Of a stretch of 13,090 nt of DNA, positions 6,073-13,090 are shown one piece after another. Below the pieces are notes generated by a model. That model did not search any database and had not been told where the DNA came from. It saw nothing but the letters and a program-made list of their open reading frames with translations. This DNA comes from Gammaproteobacteria bacterium. GTDB taxonomy: Bacteria > Pseudomonadota > Gammaproteobacteria > Pseudomonadales > JAUIKI01. The position numbers and the translations under genes were made by a program. How positions within the stretch are numbered: the first letter of the stretch is position 1; each line of letters opens with the position of its first letter. The DNA lies in the NCBI GenBank assembly GCA_030430875.1, contig JAUIKI010000015.1:1-13090 (forward strand), read 5' to 3'.

Positions 6073-7392
6073 ATGAATGCAGTGATTCAACGAATGGAAG
6101 AAATCTATAGTTATATTAAGAAAACTGCGGTCAAAAACACCGAATATGCAGGTGATGCAGTTGTTGTTGGTGGCATGATTGGTATTGTGTTTTTCCCAGT
6201 GTATTTTTATCTATGGGGCTATTTGTTTCCTCAGCCGTATGAAAGTTTTTGGGTTCGTCTTTTTGGTGTTTTATTTTGCATACCCTTAGCACTTTATAAA
6301 AAATGGCCGATGCGATTAAAATTATATTTGCCATTGTATTGGCACGTGACGGTTATTTACTGCCTGCCTTTTTTTGCAACTTACATGCTCATAAAAAATG
6401 ATTTCTCAACCAATTGGTTGGTAGGCCAGTCCATTGGATTTTTTTTGGTGGTCATCTTGTTCATCGATTGGTTAATTATCATTTTAATGTATGCAGTTGG
6501 TATTTTATTGGCATGGATATTGATCTCTTTTGAGACAGGCGATTCTCGGTTTTTAGCCAATTATATACCTTATATTCCAATGTTTACCTTCGCTGTGTTT
6601 GCTGGGTTTATTTGTAATTTCTATGTCAAGCGCAACATTGCAGTGAATGATCGCCTGCAAGCAATGTTTTCAGCAGGAACGAATATTGCACATGAACTAA
6701 GAACGCCTTTAGCAGGGTTGAGATCAGGTGTTGAAGGCATCAAAAATATTTTGCCTGCATTAATTAATGCTTACAAAAAAGCAGATGAAAGTGGATTGGA
6801 AATTGAAAAGTTAAATAGCCATACTGTTTCGTTTGCAAAAGAATGTGTTGAAAACATTATTTATCAAGTTGAATTTTCCAATGAAATCATCAACAGTTTG
6901 TTGATTAACACGAATAGTCAAATGATAAAATCACCACACTTTGAGGAGCGATTAATAACAGAGTGTATCAATGCTGCGATTGATCGTTATCCTTTTAAAA
7001 GCGGGCAAAAAGAGATAGTCCACATTGATGTCCAGGATGACTTTTTAATAAAAGGGTCCGTTATTGTGATGATTCAAGTGCTTCATAATTTGATAAGGAA
7101 TGCGTTTTATTATATTTCAAAAGCTGGAGAAGGCAGCGTGATAATCACCGTCTGTTCAAATGATACCAAAAATATGCTTTTAGTTAGAGACACTGGAACT
7201 GGGATAAAAAAATCTCAACTTAAACATGTTTTTAAACGATTTTATTCGAATTCATTTGAAGGAACAGGTATTGGCCTCGCTTTTTGTAAAGATGCTATGC
7301 AAACCATGCAAGGCGAAATTAGTTGTGATTCAGTCTATGGTCAATACACTGAGTTTATACTGTCTTTTCCAAAAGTTGTACATAGGTCTTAA
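6073..7392 (+). CDS. CqsS/LqsS-type membrane sensor histidine kinase
   Basis: 439 residues. The N-terminal about 185 residues form six hydrophobic segments (roughly 28-50, 58-75, 84-104, 113-134, 134-152, 164-184) with short loops and no periplasmic sensor domain. This is the layout of the alpha-hydroxyketone receptors CqsS and LqsS. Then come the H-box NIAHELRTPLAG with phospho-acceptor H207, a long dimerisation region (to about 285) ending in SLLINTN, the family-typical AIDRYPF (302-308), N-box HNLIRN (338-343), G1 DTGTGI (373-378), F-box VFKRF and G2 GTGIGLAF (397-404). All catalytic motifs are intact. There is no C-terminal receiver, as in LqsS and unlike Vibrio CqsS. The start is uncertain: AAGGA at 6069-6073 overlaps the ATG but sits 8 nt before a GTG at 6082, which would put the histidine at 204. 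The regulator gene starts 13 bp after the stop. Ligand unknown; a hydrophobic ketone is the family-based guess. Confidence 0.9.
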   Translation: MNAVIQRMEEIYSYIKKTAVKNTEYAGDAVVVGGMIGIVFFPVYFYLWGYLFPQPYESFWVRLFGVLFCIPLALYKKWPMRLKLYLPLYWHVTVIYCLPFFATYMLIKNDFSTNWLVGQSIGFFLVVILFIDWLIIILMYAVGILLAWILISFETGDSRFLANYIPYIPMFTFAVFAGFICNFYVKRNIAVNDRLQAMFSAGTNIAHELRTPLAGLRSGVEGIKNILPALINAYKKADESGLEIEKLNSHTVSFAKECVENIIYQVEFSNEIINSLLINTNSQMIKSPHFEERLITECINAAIDRYPFKSGQKEIVHIDVQDDFLIKGSVIVMIQVLHNLIRNAFYYISKAGEGSVIITVCSNDTKNMLLVRDTGTGIKKSQLKHVFKRFYSNSFEGTGIGLAFCKDAMQTMQGEISCDSVYGQYTEFILSFPKVVHRS

Positions 7393-7405
7393 CTGGAGTC
7401 GTATT

Positions 7406-8416
7406 ATGTTTTTAGATAGCATCATAGGAGAAGAAAGATACCCTTTCTTTTTTCCAACGCAGCTGATTATGGTTGATGATGAAAAGTCATATTTAGGTAA
7501 TTTAGTTTTCGGATTTCCAGTGGAATTTTCTCACCATCTGTTTCATTCTCCAGATAAAGCATTGAGTTATATTCAAGAGCCTGAACATTGGCCTCATGCC
7601 TCAAATTTAATGCTATCAAAGTGTAAGTATACAGATCAGATCAGTGATATTCCTTTTTGCTTAGGAAGCGAATTAGTTTTAAAAGAAATTTGTTCAAAAC
7701 GGCGTTTCAATGAAATTAGTGTAGTGGTTGTTGATTATGTTATGCCACATATTGATGGCATTTCATTTTGTAAATATTTGGCAAGTGAGATAAAGCGTAT
7801 CATTCTAACCGGTATGGGGGATAATGAAAAAGCACTTGATGCGTTTAATACTGGGCAAATACATCAATACATGCTCAAAGCGAATCCTTATTTATCGACA
7901 GTGCTCACGGATAGAATCAAATCATACCAACGAAATTATTTTAAAGAAATGAGTCATCATTTAAACCAATATTTAGGAGTGAAACATGTATTGAATGAAA
8001 AGGCATTGAATAATTATTTTAATTCGATGCTGCGACAATATGGAATTGTTGAATATTATTTAATATACCCACATAAGTTTTTATGTCTGGATGCAAAGGG
8101 TAATTATTACTTTTTTATGTTCGAGACAAAAGATAGTTTGCAAGAACATATTGATGCCGCAAAATTGAAACAAGCTTCTGTTGAACTGATTGATCATTTA
8201 GAAGATGGAAGTTGGTTCCCGCATTTCCATACGGCTGATTTTTTATATGAGAAAACCGTGGTGGATTGGCAAAACTATATGCATCCAGTCACGAAATTAG
8301 GAGATTATCTCTGTGCTGTGATTGAATCACCTTGGATACCTGGCTTTGATAAATCAGATATTTTCTCTTATGCTCATTTCAAAGCAGAACAGCCTAATGG
8401 GTTTTTTGCTGCTTAA
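7406..8416 (+). CDS. LqsR-like response regulator with a non-HTH output domain
   Basis: 336 residues from the ATG at 7406, chosen because GGAG (7395-7398) precedes it by 7 nt and the kinase ends at 7392; the frame is open further upstream only as an overlap. The receiver has all key residues: D24-D25 (metal site), D110 in VVVVDYVMPHIDG (phospho-acceptor), T135 in ILTGMG and K158 in YMLK. Between the first strand and D110 there are about 85 residues, roughly 35-40 more than in CheY-type receivers, which puts the acceptor near the D108 I recall for Legionella LqsR. Residues about 170-336 show no winged-helix, LuxR or Fis helix-turn-helix and no GGDEF/EAL motif. They contain several aromatic strands (YYLIYPHKFLCLDAKGNYYFF) and a conserved-looking WFPHFH / WIPGFD tail. 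The output may be protein or nucleotide binding rather than promoter binding. Orthology to LqsR is by layout and context. Confidence 0.85.
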   Translation: MFLDSIIGEERYPFFFPTQLIMVDDEKSYLGNLVFGFPVEFSHHLFHSPDKALSYIQEPEHWPHASNLMLSKCKYTDQISDIPFCLGSELVLKEICSKRRFNEISVVVVDYVMPHIDGISFCKYLASEIKRIILTGMGDNEKALDAFNTGQIHQYMLKANPYLSTVLTDRIKSYQRNYFKEMSHHLNQYLGVKHVLNEKALNNYFNSMLRQYGIVEYYLIYPHKFLCLDAKGNYYFFMFETKDSLQEHIDAAKLKQASVELIDHLEDGSWFPHFHTADFLYEKTVVDWQNYMHPVTKLGDYLCAVIESPWIPGFDKSDIFSYAHFKAEQPNGFFAA

Positions 8417-9728
8417 ATGGTAGTTGGTTTTTCTGATTTTTAATGACAGGGAAGTAGAGCGAAAACTCAGTAAATTGATTATATTCAGATTTTACACGTA
8501 TCTTACCACCAAAATTCTCCATCACATCTTTACAAAAAGCAAGACCAATTCCTGAGCCAGCCCCGTAAGATTTTGTTGTAGAAAAACGGTTAAAAATGGT
8601 GGCGATTTGTTGGGGTGGAATCCCTTCGGCTGTGTCTTTAAAATGTAACTCATTATAGTGGGATCCGGGCTTTAAATAGATGAAAATTTCACCTTTGTTG
8701 GCTGATTTAATTGAATAAATTGAGTTTTTTAATAAATTAAAAATGACATGAGAAATTAAAATTTCATTTGCCAAACATAAAAAATCATTTTCAAGACTAG
8801 ATTTCCAATGAATTTTTTCTTTCTCATGAAGCGTTTGAAATGGGTAGCGATTGATGGCGTTATTGACACAGGTTGCCATTGAAAAAACTTCTTCAGATTG
8901 CGTGACGATTTTATAATTGGTATTGATTAGCAACATATCAATAAAAATATTCGAGTTGTCGGTTTCAGTGATGATGCGTTCAGTAATATTCTGCAATCTT
9001 TGGTAATGACTGTCGCGTATTGGCTTAACAGCAAGCTTGCTTTTTTGCGCAAGAAGATAGCCATCAAAAATTGCAGGTAGATGTTTTTTTAACGCAACAG
9101 CTGCAGATTTAATGCCTAGAAGGGGTGTGCGTAACTCATGTGCGATGTTAAAGGCTACAGAAGTAACTGAATTAATTCGTTCCTGGTTAATAATGGCAGT
9201 TTTATGGTTAAAAATACTTCCTGCAACAAAAGCAAATCCATAAATGGAAAGTAAAGTGAGTGGTGATTCAGGCCAAACAATTGTTTCAGTTGTTAGTGCA
9301 TAAACAGAAAAACCTAATAATAGCCCGGTGATATAGATAATTAATACTAGACCCCATGCATTTACGATAAACATTAATAACATCAGGCTAAGTAGCGTTG
9401 TTAATTCCCAGATCCGATCAAATTCACTTTTAAATAACATATAGTTGAAGAAAAATGGGAGATTGTATGTTAGGGCAATGATGGAATATGTGGGAAGATG
9501 CTTACTTAGTGATGATGGGAGTTTGTTAATAAGTATTGGGATACAAATGACCGAACCTATCAAACGAATTGTAAGATTATCATATGTTCGAGGGTGCACA
9601 ATTATCCAGTAAAAATAAGTCAATGGCATTCCTAATAGCCCAACCCAAGCCAATGTTTTTAACTGTGGCTGAATTTGGTTGTAGAATTCTTTTGATGCTC
9701 GTTTGAAATAATTGACTATATTTATCAT
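8394..9728 (-). CDS. Second CqsS/LqsS-type sensor histidine kinase (LqsT-like position)
   Basis: 444 residues, same architecture as the operon's kinase: six hydrophobic N-terminal segments (about 24-175), H-box NIAHELRTPLLG with H197, a long dimerisation region ending in MLLINTN, AINRYPF (291-297), N-box FNLLKN (330-335) and G2 GSGIGLAFCKDVM (391-403). The shared AIxRYPF and LLINTN words and similar length point to a divergent paralogue. One deviation: the G1 box is DTAEGI (365-370), with alanine for the first glycine of DxGxG; this may lower ATP turnover or favour phosphatase mode. No receiver domain. The gene is convergent with the regulator gene and overlaps its 3' end by 23 bp. No clear Shine-Dalgarno precedes the ATG. 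It lies 72 bp after the gamma-glutamyltransferase stop on the same strand and may be read through from it. Likely partner: the adjacent LqsR-like regulator. Confidence 0.9.
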   Translation of the reverse strand: MINIVNYFKRASKEFYNQIQPQLKTLAWVGLLGMPLTYFYWIIVHPRTYDNLTIRLIGSVICIPILINKLPSSLSKHLPTYSIIALTYNLPFFFNYMLFKSEFDRIWELTTLLSLMLLMFIVNAWGLVLIIYITGLLLGFSVYALTTETIVWPESPLTLLSIYGFAFVAGSIFNHKTAIINQERINSVTSVAFNIAHELRTPLLGIKSAAVALKKHLPAIFDGYLLAQKSKLAVKPIRDSHYQRLQNITERIITETDNSNIFIDMLLINTNYKIVTQSEEVFSMATCVNNAINRYPFQTLHEKEKIHWKSSLENDFLCLANEILISHVIFNLLKNSIYSIKSANKGEIFIYLKPGSHYNELHFKDTAEGIPPQQIATIFNRFSTTKSYGAGSGIGLAFCKDVMENFGGKIRVKSEYNQFTEFSLYFPVIKNQKNQLPFKQQKTH

Positions 9729-9800
9729 GGTTAAGTGTGTGATGGTAAAATTTTTGGAGATAAATTAAGTCATTTTTTGAAGAGCAGCTGTCTTCTGTGC

Positions 9801-11495
9801 TCACTCTACGAGTGCTTCACCTATGCCGCGAGGGTCTGATGCTGCAAATATATTATTTGATTTTTTATCCCAAAGAATTGCTTGCATGTTGCCATAAGAG
9901 ACCCCTTTCGAATTAATTTCAAAAAATTGGTGACCATATTTTTTCAGAGTTTCTTTGTCGTCTACTAAGAATGTTCCAGTTTCATGTTGAATTTTATCAG
10001 GTAGATATTGATGATGAAAACGTTTCACTGATACCCAGTCTTTTGGATGCTTTCCTTGAGTGTGCTCAAGAATTCCTTGTAGAACCATGGTGATAATTCG
10101 ACTTCCACCAGGTGTACCAAGAATGGCAACATGATCATTGTGTTCAACAAATGTTGGGCTCATGCTAGAAAGCGGTCGCTTATTGGGAGCGATTGCATTG
10201 GCAGCTGATCCAACTAGCCCGAAGGAATTTGCACTGCCTTGCAGGTCAGAGAAGTCATCCATATGATTGTTGAGCAAAACCCCTGTTCCAGGTGCTACAA
10301 ATCCTGATCCAAATGATAAATTGATGCTTAAAGTTGCTGAAACACGGTTGCCAAATTTATCGATAATTGAAAAGTGAGTTGTGTCTGCACCTTCAGCAGA
10401 TGATTTTTGATCAATATTGAGACTTGGCGTTGCTTTCGCAATCTGGATTTCATGGCGGAGTGTATTAGCATATTGCTTGGAAATCAGTTCATCAACGGGT
10501 ATATCAACAAAATCAGGGTCGCCAAGTTTTTGTCGTTCGCGATAGGCTAGTCGCATGGCCTCTACCATAATGTGCGTGCGATTTACTGTGTCAATATCGT
10601 TAATGGGATAGCCTTCTAGTAAATTCAGAATAATCGCAAGAGTAATTCCGCCAGCAGATGGTGGAGGTGCTGAGATAATGGTGTAATCCAGATAGTTAAA
10701 TTGAATGGGGGTTCGCTCAACAACTTTATAATTTGCCAGATCATCTCTAGTCCATATGCCGCCCGCATTGCGAACACCTTCAACAAGTTTTGATGCAATC
10801 GATCCTTGATAAAATCCGTTATGTCCTTGGGTGGCAAGGACTGTTAATGCGTTGGCTAAATCTTTTTGTATGATCAGTGTTTGGCCATCATTATTGTCTG
10901 CAGAAGGTAAGAAAATTGCGGCTGTATCTTGGTGTTGACTGAGCACTGATTGATGATAATTAGCAAGCTTTTTATATAACGGGTTGCTGGGAAAACCATT
11001 ATCAGCATAGTGAATTGCTGCAGCCAGTGTGGTTTGTAATGGCAGAGAACCATATTTTTTGGAAATATGCGCAAATGCAGCAGCTTGGCCTGGAATTGCT
11101 GCAGCCAGCGCACCATTAGTGGCTTTTTTGGCATCAAATTGGCTGTTTTCGTTCAAAAACAACGTGTCGGTTGCTTGATTAGGTGCTTTTTCACGTGCAT
11201 CAATGAAGATATAGTCATTTTTTTCAGCGAGATATAGTAGCCAAAATCCGCCACCACCAATACCGGCACTGTAGGGTTCGACAACACCAAGGGTTGATGC
11301 AACAGCAATTGCCGCATCAAATGCATTTCCCTGTTGTGAGAGTATATCCATGCCTGCTTTGGTGGCGAGTGGGTGAGCGCTGGCAATAGCTGCATGTTTC
11401 GGCGTGATAGCCGTGGGAGTGGCTTTTTCCTCAGCAGGTTCAGTACATCCCGAGAGAAAAAAAAGACCACATAGCCAGATGTGAAAATATTTCAT
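9801..11495 (-). CDS. ggt: Gamma-glutamyltransferase, lipoprotein form
   Basis: 564 residues. It hydrolyses or transfers the gamma-glutamyl group of glutathione and related compounds. The N-terminus is a lipoprotein signal with lipobox L14-S15-G16-C17; Thr at +2 predicts outer-membrane sorting, unlike the soluble periplasmic E. coli enzyme. By comparison with E. coli GGT: R101 in IDAREKAP (substrate carboxylate; R114 there), D371-T372-T373-H374 at the autocleavage site with T372 as nucleophile and new N-terminus of the small subunit (T391 there), N-N-H-M-D-D414-F-S (D433), RPLSSMSP with S443-S444 and TPGGSRII with G463-G464 (oxyanion). The lid-loop Tyr444 is Phe425 here. The enzyme therefore looks complete and active: large subunit about 18-371, small subunit 372-564. 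No strong Shine-Dalgarno precedes the ATG. The stop is 72 bp before the second kinase gene. A role in glutathione or cysteine acquisition is likely. Confidence 0.95.
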   Translation of the reverse strand: MKYFHIWLCGLFFLSGCTEPAEEKATPTAITPKHAAIASAHPLATKAGMDILSQQGNAFDAAIAVASTLGVVEPYSAGIGGGGFWLLYLAEKNDYIFIDAREKAPNQATDTLFLNENSQFDAKKATNGALAAAIPGQAAAFAHISKKYGSLPLQTTLAAAIHYADNGFPSNPLYKKLANYHQSVLSQHQDTAAIFLPSADNNDGQTLIIQKDLANALTVLATQGHNGFYQGSIASKLVEGVRNAGGIWTRDDLANYKVVERTPIQFNYLDYTIISAPPPSAGGITLAIILNLLEGYPINDIDTVNRTHIMVEAMRLAYRERQKLGDPDFVDIPVDELISKQYANTLRHEIQIAKATPSLNIDQKSSAEGADTTHFSIIDKFGNRVSATLSINLSFGSGFVAPGTGVLLNNHMDDFSDLQGSANSFGLVGSAANAIAPNKRPLSSMSPTFVEHNDHVAILGTPGGSRIITMVLQGILEHTQGKHPKDWVSVKRFHHQYLPDKIQHETGTFLVDDKETLKKYGHQFFEINSKGVSYGNMQAILWDKKSNNIFAASDPRGIGEALVE

Positions 11496-11868
11496 AATGA
11501 ATGTCAGGTGGTTGAAAAAAATTCCATGTGAAATTAGTAGCCATTTTAACGCAAATCACCAAGATTAGTTATTTTTCCATGAGGTGGGTTGTTCAAGCAT
11601 CCAGGTAGAAGAATAAAAGGTCAATATTTTGCGATAAAGTTCCGGTTTTTTGTCTCAATTTGAATTTCCCCCTCATTTTTCTTTTATCCACTTTTAATAA
11701 ACGATCGCGAAGCGACAGAGCACCACGGGTTTACCCATAGGAATCTACTGTATGGTCTCTAGGGGAATAGCTAAAAGTTTTTGCTTTGCAAATGCTAAAC
11801 CTGGACGAATAAAGATTTTGTGAGAGAGTAATTATATTTTTGCTTTATGATGAAATATAAATTGATTA
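11496..11868. other. 373-bp intergenic region upstream of ggt, with a GC-richer palindromic patch
   Basis: It should hold the ggt promoter (left part, complementary strand) and the 3' end of the ferredoxin transcript (right part). I see no good -35/-10 pair and no intrinsic terminator. Around 11702-11765 the base composition turns GC-richer and carries small palindromes: TCGCGAAGCGA near 11705 and GGGTTTACCC near 11728. Both flanks are very AT-rich. No ORF longer than about 30 codons with a ribosome binding site is visible. The patch could be a remnant of a dispersed repeat. Confidence 0.4.
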
Positions 11869-12123
11869 TTAAAGAGTCTTCAGCGCAATTTTTTTAAACT
11901 TACTCAATAGTTCTTCATGAGTTTCGTGGTGATTAGGGTCAAGCGGAATGCAATCAACAGGGCATATTTCTTGGCATTGTGGTTGATCAAAATGGCCAAC
12001 GCACTCAGTACAAAGTGCTGGATCGATTTCATAAATCAATTCACCTTGATAGATGGCTTCATTCGGGCAAACTGGTTCGCATACATCACAATTAATACAA
12101 ACATCAGTGATTTTTAAAGCCAT
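11869..12123 (-). CDS. yfhL: YfhL-like (Alvin-type) 2[4Fe-4S] ferredoxin
   Basis: 84 residues, cytosolic electron carrier. First cluster motif: C9-x2-C12-x2-C15-x3-C19-P. Second: C38-x2-C41-x8-C50-x3-C54-P, plus an extra C58. The eight-residue insertion between the second and third cysteines of the second motif and the charged C-terminal extension (about 60-84) are hallmarks of the Allochromatium vinosum-type ferredoxins (E. coli YfhL, 86 residues), which have two clusters of very low and unequal potential. The redox partner is not known from sequence. It lies 48 bp after coaD on the same strand; a TATAAT on the complementary strand at 12164-12169 may supply its own start, though the -35 is poor and no clear Shine-Dalgarno is present. 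Confidence 0.93.
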   Translation of the reverse strand: MALKITDVCINCDVCEPVCPNEAIYQGELIYEIDPALCTECVGHFDQPQCQEICPVDCIPLDPNHHETHEELLSKFKKIALKTL

Positions 12124-12171
12124 ATTTAAATTATTAAGGTTCGTATTGAATGTTGTAATTTGAATTATAGC

Positions 12172-12654
12172 TTAAGGCGATGAAAAATGTGCTTTAAGTT
12201 CAATTGCAACGCTTTTGTGTACAAACTTAGAAACATCGCCCCCAAGTGAAGCAATTTCGCGGATGAGTGAAGAAGAAATGAAAGATAAATGTTCAGCTGG
12301 CGTGAGAAAAACGGTTTCAATGTCTGGCATGAGAGAGCGATTCATATTAGCCAATTGAAATTCATATTCAAAATCAGAGACTGCCCGTAATCCTCGCAAT
12401 ACAACATTCGCATTTTGTTGCTCAACGAAGTCAGCCAGCAAAATGCTGAAACCAATGACTTCTACATTGTGAAGGTGTTTTAAAACTTCTCTTGCAAGAT
12501 CAATGCGTTTTGCTAAATCTAGTGTAGGGCCTTTTTTTGTATTGGCTGCAATAGCAACAACAACGTGGTCGAACAACCGACTTGCTCGTTCAATGAGATC
12601 AGTATGCCCATTAGTGATTGGGTCAAATGTTCCTGGGTAGATGATTTTATTCAT
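12172..12654 (-). CDS. coaD: Phosphopantetheine adenylyltransferase CoaD
   Basis: 160 residues, the usual length. It catalyses the fourth step of coenzyme A synthesis: ATP + 4'-phosphopantetheine to dephospho-CoA + pyrophosphate. Nucleotidyltransferase signatures: YPGTFDPITNGHTDLIERA near the N-terminus (the T/H-x-G-H motif, here NGH), LRGLRAVSDFEYEFQLANMNRSL in the middle (phosphopantetheine pocket, Arg-Gly-Leu-Arg) and SFISSSLIREIASLGGDVSKFV near the C-terminus (ATP phosphate binding). The start ATG at 12652-12654 leads directly into MNKIIYPGTF as in other CoaD proteins; the ribosome binding site is weak. The ferredoxin gene follows, and the two are probably one operon. Confidence 0.97.
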   Translation of the reverse strand: MNKIIYPGTFDPITNGHTDLIERASRLFDHVVVAIAANTKKGPTLDLAKRIDLAREVLKHLHNVEVIGFSILLADFVEQQNANVVLRGLRAVSDFEYEFQLANMNRSLMPDIETVFLTPAEHLSFISSSLIREIASLGGDVSKFVHKSVAIELKAHFSSP

Positions 12655-12762
12655 GGCTACATTAAGTTGTCACTGGAGCTAGGCACTTTTGCCCGATGCT
12701 CACGTTAATTGTGTACTTTAAACACTTAGAAAAAAGTATTAAGTCTTTGCTGCCAAGCTCTT

Positions 12763-13090
12763 TTATGCATTTGGTTTAATTTGATCAGCTAATCGACTGG
12801 CTTGTTTTGCCACCATACCATAAATTGAGAGTTGAGGGTTGGCTCCAATAGATGTTGGAAACGTTGAGCCATCAAAGATAAATAAATTATCCAAATGATG
12901 AAATTCACCAAAACTGTTGACGACAGACATGCTTGGATCTTCACCCATTGCACAACCTCCCATCTGGTGAGCAGTAAACAATTTTACCCGATGTTTTTTC
13001 ATATCAAGCTTTTGAATATCGGCTTTTGCTTCTTGCCAAGACGTATAAAACTTTGCATCATGGTGACCAATTGAGACGAGTTTTGCGCCA
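12763..13090 (-). CDS. GMC-family flavin oxidoreductase, C-terminal fragment (cut by window edge)
   Basis: The frame is open from the right window edge (in frame from 13089) to a TAA at 12763-12765, so the in-frame ATG at 13002 is internal, not a start. The about 108 visible residues match the C-terminal end of GMC (glucose-methanol-choline) oxidoreductases: AHQMGGCAMGEDP, carrying the family histidine region, then LFIFDGSTFPTS and GANPQLSIYGMVAKQASRLAD, which covers the second active-site position and the FAD-binding helix. The HQMGGCxMG form is common in long-chain alcohol or choline dehydrogenase-like members. Substrate cannot be assigned from this fragment. The FAD-binding N-terminal Rossmann part lies outside the window. 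The stop is 108 bp before coaD on the same strand. Confidence 0.88.
   Translation of the reverse strand, partial: GAKLVSIGHHDAKFYTSWQEAKADIQKLDMKKHRVKLFTAHQMGGCAMGEDPSMSVVNSFGEFHHLDNLFIFDGSTFPTSIGANPQLSIYGMVAKQASRLADQIKPNA

Noticed and set aside
7226..7405. An in-frame upstream ATG that would extend the response regulator by 60 residues
   Set aside because: The extension lies in the out-of-frame 3' end of the kinase gene, has no receiver-like sequence, and the ATG at 7406 has a good GGAG ribosome binding site.
9782..9802. GAGCA/TGCTC inverted repeat between ggt and the second kinase gene
   Set aside because: Only 5 bp, an 11-nt loop, overlaps the ggt stop and has no U-run on the coding strand, so not a credible terminator.
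12764..13002. Treating the right-edge frame as a complete 79-residue protein starting at 13002
   Set aside because: The frame stays open to the window edge and the visible sequence is the C-terminus of a GMC oxidoreductase.
1..13090. CRISPR array, tRNA/rRNA, integrase or complete insertion sequence
   Set aside because: No regularly spaced repeats, cloverleaf, rRNA-like segment or transposase motif was seen on either strand.

Overview
The window is AT-rich bacterial DNA with gammaproteobacterial housekeeping genes (secB, trmL, tadA, coaD, an Alvin-type ferredoxin). The CqsS/LqsS-type sensor kinases and the LqsR-type regulator make a Legionella-like relative (order Legionellales) the most likely source. 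That placement is inferred from gene content, not from an alignment.

Layout. Positions 2-1363 (+) hold the 3' part of a MalT-like LuxR-family regulator, cut by the left window edge. A 370-bp intergenic region with two hairpins follows. Next come a DedA-PAP2 fusion membrane protein (1734-3188) and trmL (3195-3662), probably co-transcribed. trmL converges on secB (3777-4247, -) across a strongly self-complementary spacer. secB and tadA (4305-4772, +) diverge from a compact shared promoter region.

The centre (4900-9728) is the most interesting part. A promoter-like region drives a compact (+) operon: a FabH-type thiolase-fold ketosynthase with intact Cys-His-Asn residues, a six-pass membrane histidine kinase of the CqsS/LqsS family, and a response regulator with an LqsR-like layout (phospho-acceptor D110, non-helix-turn-helix output domain). 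A second kinase of the same family (8394-9728, -) overlaps the regulator gene tail to tail. This looks like a cell-density signalling system of the Legionella Lqs / Vibrio Cqs kind. No LqsA/CqsA (PLP-dependent) synthase is visible; a ketosynthase sits in the synthase position. The working hypothesis is that the ketosynthase makes the signal, one or both kinases sense it, and the regulator collects the phosphate.

The right flank is all on the (-) strand: a lipoprotein-type gamma-glutamyltransferase (9801-11495), a 373-bp intergenic region with a GC-richer palindromic patch, a YfhL-like 2[4Fe-4S] ferredoxin (11869-12123), coaD (12172-12654), and the C-terminal end of a GMC-type flavin oxidoreductase cut by the right edge. 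I see no tRNA, rRNA, CRISPR array, complete insertion sequence or integrase.
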